A stretch of DNA of 64,000 bases. It comes from CAYTZH01 sp964442285 (GTDB lineage: Bacteria; Myxococcota_A; UBA9160; JAFDET01). The position numbers and the translations under genes were made by a program. Location: the NCBI GenBank assembly GCA_964442285.1, contig CAYTZH010000001.1:124001-188000 (forward strand). Direction: 5' to 3'. Numbering within the stretch: the stretch's first letter is position 1; every line of letters starts with the position of its first letter. Below the pieces are notes generated by a model, which had not been told where the DNA came from, did not search any database, and was given only the letters and a program-made list of their open reading frames with translations. Positions 9,595 to 17,480 of this stretch are shown here, piece after piece.

Positions 9595-10571
9595 CGCCCT
9601 GCCTCCTCGCTCGGGTCCTCGTCGCCCTGGGCCAGGGAGAGGACCTCGCGGTGACCGCCTTGCACGAGCACCACCTCACCGGTGCGGATCGCGTGGATGC
9701 GGGCATTGCCGAACTGCTCGCCCTCGCGGAAGACCTCGCCGCCGATGACGGCCACGCGGCCGCGCTCGCCCTCGAGAGTGGCGTCGAGGCGCAGCCGCGG
9801 CGTCTTGGATCCGCCCGCGCTCCGGGGCGCGTCGAAGAGCCCGGGCCGGGCGGCGACACGATCGTCCGGGGGCAGCCGGAGCGGCTCCGGCGTCGCCGTG
9901 CCGAAGCGACCCCGGCCCACCAGGAGCCCCGTCTCGAGCTCGATCTCCACGCCGCCGCGACGCGCGCGCTCGAGGCGCAGGGCGCGCAGGTCGGCGGGGA
10001 CCGCCGCATCGGCCAGGCCTTCGAGCAGGGCCAGGGCGCCGGGCAGCGGGCCGCGGAAGCGCGTACGCCAGCCCATGACGCCCGCCCTCCCCAGGGTCTC
10101 GGGATCCGTGTCCTCGTCGGCCTCGAACCGCGCGACCTCCACGGGCTCGAGGCGCGCGTCGCGGGCGGCACCGAGCAGGTCGGCGAGCACCCGATGCACG
10201 CCCTCGGCATTGGGGGTGCTCTCCACCGCCTCGGCGAGGCCTTCCTCGGCGCCCTGGATCGAGGCTTCGAGCCGGGCCTCGTCGCCGCGGCCGCGGGCGA
10301 GCTTCCCCTCGGCCTCGGCCAGGGCGGTGTCGTAGTCGGCGATCTCCTCGACGAGGGTCTGCTCCACGCCGCGGACGCGGGTGAGCTCGGCCCGGCGCGG
10401 CGCGTGGGCGCCCAGGAAGTGGAGCCGGAAGCCGAGCACCGCCAGCAGCAGGAAGGCGAGCAGCCCGTAGCGCTGGGCGCTGCGGGGCAGGCGCCCCAGC
10501 CAGCGCTCGTAGAGCCGCTCGAAGGACGAGGCGGCCGTGCTAGAGGGTCCGGCAGGTGATGCCGAAGACAT
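9591..10571 (-). CDS. PilO/MshJ-like assembly protein with MshK/PilP-like C-terminal part
   Basis: Inner-membrane alignment protein of 326 residues. One membrane helix (about 36-52) is followed by a coiled coil and a PilO-like ferredoxin-fold region (about 100-225). The last 60 residues (RLDATLEGERGRVAV...IHAIRTGEVVLVQGG) read like the beta domain of MshK/PilP pilotin-type proteins, so two normally separate subunits may be fused here. The ATG start lies inside the PilN-like gene (32-base overlap). The product would bridge PilN and the secretin in the periplasm. The fusion is my inference from the C-terminal pattern. Confidence 0.7.
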   Translation of the reverse strand: MSSASPAGPSSTAASSFERLYERWLGRLPRSAQRYGLLAFLLLAVLGFRLHFLGAHAPRRAELTRVRGVEQTLVEEIADYDTALAEAEGKLARGRGDEARLEASIQGAEEGLAEAVESTPNAEGVHRVLADLLGAARDARLEPVEVARFEADEDTDPETLGRAGVMGWRTRFRGPLPGALALLEGLADAAVPADLRALRLERARRGGVEIELETGLLVGRGRFGTATPEPLRLPPDDRVAARPGLFDAPRSAGGSKTPRLRLDATLEGERGRVAVIGGEVFREGEQFGNARIHAIRTGEVVLVQGGHREVLSLAQGDEDPSEEAGR

Positions 10572-11151
10572 AGTCCCCGTCCCTCCTCCGCTTGCCGTCC
10601 CGTCCGTCTCCCGGCGCCGACCCCGCCCGCTCCTGGAGGCTGTCCAGACGCACCCCCGTGATGGGCGCGAGGGCCTCGAGGGCGAGCAGGTAGTCGGCGA
10701 CCGCGGCCTCGCTGCGCGCGCGTCCCCGGAGCGTGAGCGTTCCGGCCTCCTGCTCGGCCCGCTCGAGGGACACGCCGCGCGGGGCCACCGCCAGGCTCTC
10801 TCCCAGCACCTCCACCGACCGCTGTCGCCGCGCCCGGGCGAAGCGGTCGAGCTGGGCCTCCATGGCGTCGAGTTCGCTCAGGCGGAGTCGGCGAGCGTCG
10901 ATCGCCTCGTTCAGCGCGCCGAGCTCGGCCTCGCGGGTGTCGAGGGAACGGCCGCGCGCGTCGAGCTCGACGCGGAGCTCGGCGACGGCGCGTTCCGCGC
11001 GGTGCAGGCGCCAGACCACGTGGGCCGCGTACGCGGCATAGAGCACCAGGCCCAGGGCGGTGACGAGGGCGAGCCCGAAAAGACGCCGCAGCAGACGGCT
11101 CTCGTCGTCCGCCGACGTGTCCAGGGCGCGGAGCAGGGAGAGCTCCTTCAC
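10540..11151 (-). CDS. PilN-like pilus assembly protein
   Basis: Inner-membrane protein of 203 residues: a short cytoplasmic tail (MKELSLLRAL) of the kind that binds PilM, one membrane segment (about 24-45), a long coiled coil (about 46-110), and a periplasmic alpha/beta domain with LTLRGRARSEAAVADYL. Order and shape match PilN/MshI2. The GTG start overlaps the stop of the PilM-like gene (GTGA). The last 32 bases overlap the next gene. Confidence 0.8.
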   Translation of the reverse strand: MKELSLLRALDTSADDESRLLRRLFGLALVTALGLVLYAAYAAHVVWRLHRAERAVAELRVELDARGRSLDTREAELGALNEAIDARRLRLSELDAMEAQLDRFARARRQRSVEVLGESLAVAPRGVSLERAEQEAGTLTLRGRARSEAAVADYLLALEALAPITGVRLDSLQERAGSAPGDGRDGKRRRDGDYVFGITCRTL

Positions 11152-12257
11152 GAGAAGTCCCTCCGCAGGGCCAGGCCGACCGCCACCGAGAGCTCCGCCG
11201 CGCGATGCTCGAACTCGGCCCGCTGGGAGGCGGACAGCCCGTTCAGTCCCGAGAGCGGATCCAGGACCTCGACCCGGATGCCGTCGAAGCGCGAGGCGAG
11301 GCGGGACTGGAGCACGTCCGGCGTCGGGAAGTTCCCCGAGACGGCGATCCGGGTGAGCTCGGCGCTGGACTGAGAGAGCTGGAACGAGAAGTAGGAGAAC
11401 GCCCGCTGGATCTCGCTCATGAGCTGGTCGACGAAGGTGGTGACGGCCTCGTCGAAGGTGTCCAGGTCGATCAGGTTCCCCTCGACGAGGTGCGAGCGGC
11501 TCTCGAGCAGCATCTCGATGGGAACGCCCGTGCGCTTGGCGAGCGTGTCGAGGATCTCGCGACCGCCGATGGCGAGCGGGCGGCAGTAGCGCACCTCGCC
11601 GCCCACGAGGATCGCGAACTCCGTCATCGACAGACCCGTGTGGACCACGCTCACGGCCTCGGCGTCGTCGGCCGGCAGGTTCAGGCGGCAGACCCGGGCG
11701 AGGGAGAGGGAGACGTCGTCGATCGCCACCGGCTCGAGGCCGATGCGGCGCATCCGGGCCACGTGGGCTTCGAGGTCCGCGCGGAAGCCGATCATCGCGA
11801 GCACCGCCAGCTTCGGGGTGCCGCGCAGGATCACCTCGCCGAGGGGCACGGCGTCGAAGACGATGGCCTCCGGGTCCACCTCCTCCTCGCGCGCGATCTC
11901 GTAGCGCAGGGTCTCGGCGAGCTCGGCCTCGGGCATGGGCGGGACGTTCAGCACGCGGACCCGCACGTCCGACGACCACAGGAAGGTGGTCACGCGGTTG
12001 TGGGGGAGCACGCCCCGGGCCAGCATGTCCGAGAGGGTCTGGTCCACCGCCTCGTCGAAGCGGGCGGCGTCCGATGCACCGTCCTCCGGGAGCGGCTGCG
12101 CGACCAGGGTCTGGCAGTGGGGCTCGTCGCCCACCCAGTCGATGCAGGCGGCGCGGATGCAGGTGGAGCCCAGGTCGAGGCCGATGACGCTCGGCGCGGG
12201 GCGCAGCCTTCCCAGCAGGGAGCGGGTCGAGCGGGCGCGCTGGAGGATCGACTTCAC
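11148..12257 (-). CDS. PilM/MshI-like actin-fold pilus assembly protein
   Basis: Cytoplasmic protein of 369 residues with the actin/FtsA-like nucleotide-binding fold. The phosphate-1 motif VIGLDLGSTCIRAACI lies near residue 24, and later segments (YEIAREEEVDPEAIVFDAV, VSVVHTGLSMTEFAIL) are typical of PilM. It would tie the pilus ATPase to the PilN tail. The GTG start overlaps the stop of the upstream pseudopilin (GTGA), and its own stop overlaps the PilN start in the same way, which suggests a coupled, stoichiometric set. Confidence 0.85.
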   Translation of the reverse strand: MKSILQRARSTRSLLGRLRPAPSVIGLDLGSTCIRAACIDWVGDEPHCQTLVAQPLPEDGASDAARFDEAVDQTLSDMLARGVLPHNRVTTFLWSSDVRVRVLNVPPMPEAELAETLRYEIAREEEVDPEAIVFDAVPLGEVILRGTPKLAVLAMIGFRADLEAHVARMRRIGLEPVAIDDVSLSLARVCRLNLPADDAEAVSVVHTGLSMTEFAILVGGEVRYCRPLAIGGREILDTLAKRTGVPIEMLLESRSHLVEGNLIDLDTFDEAVTTFVDQLMSEIQRAFSYFSFQLSQSSAELTRIAVSGNFPTPDVLQSRLASRFDGIRVEVLDPLSGLNGLSASQRAEFEHRAAELSVAVGLALRRDFS

Positions 12258-12691
12258 AGCCCCGTCCCCTCCACGAGGGTGGCGAGCTGGGCCGTCGGCA
12301 CCTCGCCGACCGGCGGGCGCCGCGACCCGGGCGCGACGCGGAACACCTCGACGTGGACCTCCAGGGGATCGCGCTCCGGCACCACGCGCCGGCGGATCCG
12401 CCAGCTGCGGCCGCCAGTCTGCTCGGGCGGCCGGCCGGCCTCCGGGATCCAGGCGTCGCCGTGGCGGCGCAGCGCCGCCTCGTCGGGGCCCTCGGCCCGC
12501 ACCCGCTCCATCTCCCGCTCCGCCAGGGAGAGGGCGACGGAGAGGTCGTCGGCGGCGAGCAGCGTGCTCATGGACTCCGAGTACATCCGCAGCAGCGGGG
12601 TCATGGCCAGGCCGAGCAGGAGGAGCGCCATCAGGATCTCGACCAGGGTGAAGCCGTCGCGCGACCCGGCGGAGGTGGTTCCCAGGGTCAC
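12254..12691 (-). CDS. MshD/PilV-like minor pseudopilin
   Basis: Small pseudopilin of 145 residues. The prepilin motif DGFTLVEILMALLLLGLAM follows a short leader, with Glu5 present. The rest is a compact domain ending in ATLVEGTGL. The GTG start is embedded in the stop codon of the PilX/MshP-like gene (GTGA). It is likely a tip or priming pilin of the MSHA-type fibre; the family assignment rests on the N-terminus and operon position. Confidence 0.78.
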   Translation of the reverse strand: MTLGTTSAGSRDGFTLVEILMALLLLGLAMTPLLRMYSESMSTLLAADDLSVALSLAEREMERVRAEGPDEAALRRHGDAWIPEAGRPPEQTGGRSWRIRRRVVPERDPLEVHVEVFRVAPGSRRPPVGEVPTAQLATLVEGTGL

Positions 12692-13080
12692 GGCGTGACT
12701 CCCAGGCGCACGACGACCGTGCGCTCCACCTCGCCCACGCGTCCCGTGCCGAAGAGCGTCTGGGCCTCGGCGTCGAAGCGCGCCCACAGGTGGCCCCCCG
12801 CGAGCATGCGGCTGCCGCCCGCGGTAGGCACGTTGCCGTCCTGGGGCTCGCCCTCCAGCACCTCGCCGTAGCGTTCCCGGTGGAGCTCGTGGACGGCGAG
12901 GGCCACGCCGGCGTGGGCCAGGTAGAGCGCCTGGGTCCGATCGACGCGGGTGAGTGTCGCCTCGGACTCCAGGTCGACGAGGCGCACCAGCAATCCCCCC
13001 AGGAAGGCCATCGAGACCAGGAGGATCAGGCTGGTGAGGAAGACGGACCCCTCCCCGCGCTTGCGTGCGGATGCACTCAT
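12688..13080 (-). CDS. PilX/MshP-like minor pilus protein
   Basis: First gene of the pilus operon, 130 residues. The N-terminus (ARKRGEGSVFLTSLILLV) has the basic stretch, Gly and hydrophobic helix of PilX/MshP proteins but lacks the canonical F-T-L-x-E motif, as is common for this subgroup. RVDRTQALYLAHAGVALAV matches the ALYxAxAG pattern of the family. I chose the ATG at 13080 because it directly precedes the conserved region; the frame stays open upstream but runs through a hairpin-rich leader. Confidence 0.7.
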   Translation of the reverse strand: MSASARKRGEGSVFLTSLILLVSMAFLGGLLVRLVDLESEATLTRVDRTQALYLAHAGVALAVHELHRERYGEVLEGEPQDGNVPTAGGSRMLAGGHLWARFDAEAQTLFGTGRVGEVERTVVVRLGVTP

Positions 13081-13255
13081 CACGTGCGTGCAGTCGGACT
13101 CCGGAAGTGCGCACTTGAGACGCATGGGTTGCCCGAAGCGCCCGAAGGCCAAAAACGCCGCATCCCCTCGGGCGAAGCCCCGGCTTCGTCTCCGGCGTTC
13201 GCCCCTGTGAACTCCTTCACACCCACCGGCTCGCGGCCGCGCGACGCTGCGGGTC
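13081..13255. other. Divergent intergenic region with nested stem-loop and T-tract facing the pilus operon
   Basis: This 175-base gap separates the pilus operon (minus) from the plus-strand gene at 13256. An outer 7-bp stem (13154-13160 with 13193-13199) encloses a 6-bp hairpin with a four-base loop (13173-13188). Read on the minus strand the structure ends in CGGCGTTTTT, like an intrinsic terminator or attenuator placed in the leader of the pilus operon. I could not identify convincing -35/-10 pairs for either direction. Confidence 0.4.
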
Positions 13256-14614
13256 ATGGAGCCGGAGATCCGACGGAGGACGCGCCGCAAGCCCACCGAG
13301 GCCACCCGCCTCGCCGCGGCGAGCGCCGTCCTGCTCGGGCCGCGTTTCCGCGGGCGGATCCTGTCGCGCATTCAGGATCCGCATCGGGCCGTCGCACCCG
13401 AGATCGGTCTCGACCTCGGGCTGGTCGTGCGGGTCGCCAAGGCCATGGAACGGCTCTCGTTCCCGTTCGAGCTGATCATCGGGATCTCCGGGGCGGCATT
13501 CGTCGCCGCGGCCGCGGCGGGACGTCTTCCCGCCGCGGCCCTCTGCTTCGCGGTGGCGTGCGTCGCGGTCTTCCGGCGTCGCTGGTGGGAGCGCTTCCAG
13601 CTGGCCCCGCTCTTCGAGCGTCCCTTCGATCCGCAGCGCGTGGCCCGGGCCTTCCGGACGGAGATCGAGCCGGCCGAGGCGGAGGCGATCCTGCGGACCC
13701 GGGGGAACGTGGTCGTCTACCGCGGCTTCACCCCGTTCGTCGGCACCGGGTTCGGCCTCGGGACCTCGTCGCTGGCCGTCGAGCTCCGCGGACCCGACGG
13801 CGCGCCCGTCCCCCTCGCGCTCGACGACGTGTACGCCGCCTTCGCCAAGGCTGCGGCGGGCTGCTCCCTGGGCCGCGTCGAGACCCGGGACGCGCTCTTC
13901 GTCCACGGCCCCGACCTCGCCCGCGAGTCGCGTCTGCTGCCGGATCGCTTCGGGCGGCCCGTGCAGACGCTGGCGGAGGAGGACCTCCGCAGCTACCGCG
14001 AGCGGCCTTCGGCCCGCGTCCGTCACTACCAGTGGCTCCAGGTGGAGGGCTGGGGCAGCGAGCTCGTCATGTCCTACTTCCTGCGCTGCACCCGGGTCGG
14101 AGACGGCCTGTTCGTGGAGATTTCGCGCTTCCTGCTGATGCCGCCGTCGGGTCGCTACCGGGGCATCGACCGCCAGCCGCCGCGCACCTGGCTCGGCGGC
14201 TTCGCCTGGGGCTTCGCGACGGCCCTGCGGGTCCCGTTCGAGATGGCCCAGGCCGCCTGGGCGCTCGGTGCGCGGGCCGTGCGCCGGCTGCGCCGCGCGA
14301 CCGGTCTGGCCGAGCGGGGACGGCGGCGGGAGATCGAGACCGCTTCCCGGTACAACTACGGGGCGGGCCAGAGCCTGCGCGAGAGCCTCGGCGAGGCGCG
14401 GATGAACCACTGGTTCCAGCAGGCGGATCGGGTGATGCTGCAGCGCTCCCTGGACTGCCGCCTGCTCGACGGGCTGGCCGATCTGCTGGAGGCCCGGGGC
14501 ATCGCGGCGGCCGAGGTGCGGAGCCAGGCCGCGCGCCTGTCCGACGAAGGCGCGGCGCCCTGGGCGCGCCCGCCCCGCGCGGGCTGGCGCTGGCGGGTGC
14601 TGCCCGTCGCCTGA
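13256..14614 (+). CDS. Hypothetical protein with central membrane segment
   Basis: Unrecognised protein of 452 residues. It has a basic N-terminus, one or two hydrophobic stretches near residues 67-108 (LIIGISGAAFVAAAAAG and PAAALCFAVACVAVF), then a mostly soluble domain containing VVVYRGFTPFVGTGFGLG and a C-terminal basic region. The 'VVVYxGFxPFVGxG' pattern recalls uncharacterised membrane proteins I associate with actinobacteria, but I cannot name a function. It is divergently arranged from the pilus operon and converges on the sensor kinase gene, with a shared terminator hairpin between. Confidence 0.75.
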   Translation: MEPEIRRRTRRKPTEATRLAAASAVLLGPRFRGRILSRIQDPHRAVAPEIGLDLGLVVRVAKAMERLSFPFELIIGISGAAFVAAAAAGRLPAAALCFAVACVAVFRRRWWERFQLAPLFERPFDPQRVARAFRTEIEPAEAEAILRTRGNVVVYRGFTPFVGTGFGLGTSSLAVELRGPDGAPVPLALDDVYAAFAKAAAGCSLGRVETRDALFVHGPDLARESRLLPDRFGRPVQTLAEEDLRSYRERPSARVRHYQWLQVEGWGSELVMSYFLRCTRVGDGLFVEISRFLLMPPSGRYRGIDRQPPRTWLGGFAWGFATALRVPFEMAQAAWALGARAVRRLRRATGLAERGRRREIETASRYNYGAGQSLRESLGEARMNHWFQQADRVMLQRSLDCRLLDGLADLLEARGIAAAEVRSQAARLSDEGAAPWARPPRAGWRWRVLPVA

Positions 14615-14642
14615 TCCGACGCCCGGTCCCGGGGCGACGGGC
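14602..14642. terminator. Bidirectional terminator hairpin
   Basis: A perfect 10-bp inverted repeat (GCCCGTCGCC at 14602-14611 with GGCGACGGGC at 14633-14642) lies between two convergent genes and overlaps the end of the plus-strand gene. No clear T-tract follows, so efficiency is uncertain, but the placement suits termination from both sides. Confidence 0.6.
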
Positions 14643-14646
14643 CGGC

Positions 14647-16536
14647 TCAGGTCCGGAGCGCGGCGTCCGGAGTCTCGAGGGGCAGGCGCAGCTCGAAGGT
14701 GGCGCCGGCGCCGGGCTCCGACTCGACCCGGATCTCGCCCCCGTGGTTGCGGACGATCTCGTAGGAGATGTAGAGGCCGAGTCCGGTGCCCTGGCCGACG
14801 GCCTTGGTGGTGAAGAACGGCTCGAAGAGTCGCTCCCGCGCCCCCGGGTCGATGCCCGGGCCGTCGTCGCTCACCCGGACCACCGCCTCGCCCGCCTCCC
14901 GCTTGGCGTCCACCACCACGCGGCCGGTCTCGCCCACCGCCTGGATGGCGTTGACGACGAGGTTCACCAGGACCTGGCGCAGCTGGACGGCCGAGCCGGG
15001 GAGCGGCGGGCAGTCGGAGCGGCCCTCGAGGACCACGCCCGGGGGCGCCTGGGCCCCGGCTACCCGCAGCGCGCCCTCGATCTCGGCGTCGAGCTCGACG
15101 GTCTCGCGCGGGCTCCGCGCCGCCCGGGAGAAATCGCGCACCTCGCGCACGATCTCGACGATCCGGTCGACGCCCTGGATGCACTCGTCGCACAGCTCCT
15201 CGCAGTCGCGCAGGAAGTCCGAGACCTGGGCCGGGGAGAGCGCGTCGTGGGTGCGAAGCGCGCGGGTGCGGCCGTCGAGGTGGCTCAGGTTGCTGCGCAC
15301 GAAGGAGAGTGGGTTGTTGACCTCGTGGGCGATGCCGGCGGCGAGCCGGCCGACCGCCTCCATCTTCTGGGCCTGCTGGAGCAGGCTCTGGAGGGTCGTG
15401 CGCTCGGCGACCCGCCCGAGCTGGTGCCCCACGTGGTCGAGCACCTCGAAGAGGCGGGGGTCGTCCGGGAGCGGCTGGCGACAGGCGAACTCGAGCACCG
15501 CAGCCACCCGGCCGTGGACCCGGACGGGCACCGCCACCGCCGCCTGCAGGCCGAGCCGTCGTGCCGTCGGCGCACGGCCCTGGAGCCGCTCGCGCAGGTC
15601 GCGATGGGCGACGGGCCGGCTCGCCGCGAGCGCCTGCCCCACCAGCCCCTCGTGGGCCCGGTAGCGGGCGAGGCGGGTCAGGTCCGCAAGGGGCTGGAAC
15701 ACGGGATCTGTGAAGTGGAGGAAGCCGGAGCTGACGAGGCTTCCGTCGTCGGCGCGGACGAAGCAGTGGCCCACGGGCCAGTCCATGGCCTCGCTGATCC
15801 GGCGGATGCCATCCCGCAGCGCCTCGTCGAAGTCGGTGGCCTCGTTGGCCGACACGGCTGCGTGTTCGAGCATCTGGACGTAGGCCGCCTCGCGGCGGAT
15901 GTCCCGATTCGCCCGGGCCAGCTCCCGGTTGGCGCGCCGCTCGGCCGTGACGAAGGCCGTCGCGACCAGGCCGAGGGCGGTGATGGCCGTGACCCGGTCG
16001 ATGAGATGCTGGGTGACGAGCATCTCCTCGGGCACCACGTGGGGCAGCTCGACCCCGAGCCCGGGCAGCATCCAGAATCCGAGCGCGATGGCGAGGGTGA
16101 CGAGGGTCCAGGCCCAGGCGCCCGCCAGCCCCACCACCACCGCGGCCCCCACCGGCATCACGTAGAACCAGGAGAAGTTGGGATCCGCGAAGCCACCCGA
16201 GCCCAGGCTGACCAGCGTCAGGCAGCAGGCCATGATGGCCAGTCCCAGGTGGCCGTGGAGCCGCGGTCGCAGGGTCCGGCGCAGGGCGATCAGGTTGGCC
16301 CCGGCCAGCGCGATGGCCACGACCAGTGCCGCGCCGAGCCCCGGCGCGCCGAGGATCGCGTACTGCGCGGCGGCTGGGATCCCCACCGCCATCACCGCCA
16401 GGCTTCCCAGCGTGACCAGGCGGATGCGTCGGCGCTCCTCGGTCTCCAGCCGCGTCAGGTCGGCCCCGAGATCGAAGACGCGATCCCAGCCGCTGCGCGG
16501 CGCCTCGCGACGGTCCAGCCGGCCCAGCTCCTGCAT
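14647..16536 (-). CDS. Membrane GAF-domain sensor histidine kinase
   Basis: Sensor kinase of 629 residues. About six membrane helices span residues 40-200, followed by a GAF-like sensor domain (about 225-375, with AAVAVPVRVHGRVAAVLEF), a dimerisation/phosphoacceptor helix with the H-box AAGIAHEVNNPLSFV (His near 403), and a HATPase domain with N-box VNLVVNAIQA, DDGPGID and GQGTGLGLYIS. The H-box and N-box place it in the NtrB-like HPK4 group. No response regulator lies next to it, so it is an orphan in this window. It converges on the gene at 13256-14614. Confidence 0.9.
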   Translation of the reverse strand: MQELGRLDRREAPRSGWDRVFDLGADLTRLETEERRRIRLVTLGSLAVMAVGIPAAAQYAILGAPGLGAALVVAIALAGANLIALRRTLRPRLHGHLGLAIMACCLTLVSLGSGGFADPNFSWFYVMPVGAAVVVGLAGAWAWTLVTLAIALGFWMLPGLGVELPHVVPEEMLVTQHLIDRVTAITALGLVATAFVTAERRANRELARANRDIRREAAYVQMLEHAAVSANEATDFDEALRDGIRRISEAMDWPVGHCFVRADDGSLVSSGFLHFTDPVFQPLADLTRLARYRAHEGLVGQALAASRPVAHRDLRERLQGRAPTARRLGLQAAVAVPVRVHGRVAAVLEFACRQPLPDDPRLFEVLDHVGHQLGRVAERTTLQSLLQQAQKMEAVGRLAAGIAHEVNNPLSFVRSNLSHLDGRTRALRTHDALSPAQVSDFLRDCEELCDECIQGVDRIVEIVREVRDFSRAARSPRETVELDAEIEGALRVAGAQAPPGVVLEGRSDCPPLPGSAVQLRQVLVNLVVNAIQAVGETGRVVVDAKREAGEAVVRVSDDGPGIDPGARERLFEPFFTTKAVGQGTGLGLYISYEIVRNHGGEIRVESEPGAGATFELRLPLETPDAALRT

Positions 16537-16607
16537 TCGGTCCCCCGGGGTGGACCATCGGTCCGACGCCGCCGCGGCTGGAGGCAGGACCTGGGGCCTC
16601 GGGCGGG

Positions 16608-17471
16608 CTAGGCCAGGGTCACCTCGCGGAGCACGGTCAGGGGACCGACCCGCCGGGCCCGGGCCAGGCTCTCCGGGTCCCGCACCAGCAGGGCGCCGGC
16701 GAAGCCCAGGGCGTTCACCGAGATGCCGCGGCTCGTGTCCCGGCTGCGCGGGACCACCAGGGACCAGTCCCGCGTCACCACCCAGTTGTGGGGGGCGAGA
16801 GGCTCGGCGTGCGGGTCGAGCCCCACCGTCCGGAGCCCCTCGCGCCAGCGGGCGAGCAGCGCCTCGCCGTCGGCGTGCTCGCCCTCTCCCAGGCGTCGGG
16901 CGGCGTGGCGGAAGGGCAGGCCGTCGCCGCTCTCGCGCAGCACCGCCTCCACGGGCATCCGCTCCGGTCCGCTCCCCAGCGGCACCGGCAGCAGCTGCAG
17001 GTGCTTGTGGGGCTGGCTCGCGCCGGCCTCGGGGCCGGCGTTGTAGAAGCCCAGGGCGTCGAACGCCTGCAGGCCCAGGGCCAGGGCCCGGCAGTCCTCG
17101 AGCCCGAGGGGGCGCTCCTGGGGCTCGAAGCGGCGGGTCACGACCAGGACGTGGTGGGAGACGACCGGGTACTTGTTCAGCAGACACACGTGGCTGTCGG
17201 ACAGGTCGGTCACGTGGAGGTCGTAGGGCGGCTCGAAGGGGTTGCGTCCGGGGCGCGGCTGCCCGGCCCGGGCGGCCGTCAGCGCCTGCCGCCGCTCCTG
17301 TTCCCTCCGGCCCAGGTCCTGGAGCCGGCGCACCGCGAAGGGGATGCCCCCGTCGGGCACCACCACGCACTCGGTCCGGATGGGCTGCAGGCGTCCGTCG
17401 GCGAGCGCCTCGCGAGTGCGCTCGGCGATCGCCTCGCGGGTGCGCTCGGCGATCGCCGACGCCAGCTCCAC
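16608..17471 (-). CDS. Ap4A phosphorylase / ATP adenylyltransferase (Apa1/2-like)
   Basis: Nucleotide hydrolase of 287 residues in the HIT-related ATP adenylyltransferase family, which splits diadenosine tetraphosphate with phosphate to give ATP and ADP. The signature ASQPHKHLQLLP carries the catalytic H-x-H-x-Q core, and LLNKYPVVSHHVLVV and PHNWVVTRDWSLVVPR are conserved family segments. The N-terminus contains the octapeptide AIAERTRE twice, encoded by a 24-bp tandem duplication. The start is 9 bases after the nitronate monooxygenase stop, so the two genes are probably co-transcribed and share the KstR-like operator. Confidence 0.88.
   Translation of the reverse strand: MELASAIAERTREAIAERTREALADGRLQPIRTECVVVPDGGIPFAVRRLQDLGRREQERRQALTAARAGQPRPGRNPFEPPYDLHVTDLSDSHVCLLNKYPVVSHHVLVVTRRFEPQERPLGLEDCRALALGLQAFDALGFYNAGPEAGASQPHKHLQLLPVPLGSGPERMPVEAVLRESGDGLPFRHAARRLGEGEHADGEALLARWREGLRTVGLDPHAEPLAPHNWVVTRDWSLVVPRSRDTSRGISVNALGFAGALLVRDPESLARARRVGPLTVLREVTLA
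17407..17454 (-). repeat. 24-bp in-frame tandem duplication
   Basis: Two adjacent 24-bp copies (17407-17430 and 17431-17454) differ at one base and encode AIAERTRE twice near the N-terminus of the Ap4A phosphorylase. Because the unit is a multiple of three the frame is kept. It looks like a recent slippage or duplication event. Confidence 0.9.
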
Positions 17472-17480
17472 GCGGACGGC

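Noticed and set aside
13100..13160. Sigma-54 promoter for the pilus operon
   Set aside because: A TTGGCC..GCGC pair on the minus strand has the wrong spacing (9 instead of 10 between GG and GC).
13081..13255. Class I cyclic-di-GMP (GEMM) riboswitch before the pilus operon
   Set aside because: A CACAGGGGCGAAC stretch on the minus strand recalls the start of the motif, but the tetraloop hairpin and the GGACGCAAAGCC core are missing.
12790..16611. A 1273-residue plus-strand open frame across pilus, hypothetical and kinase genes
   Set aside because: It crosses several well-supported genes on both strands and has no recognisable motif; an artefact of GC-rich codon use.
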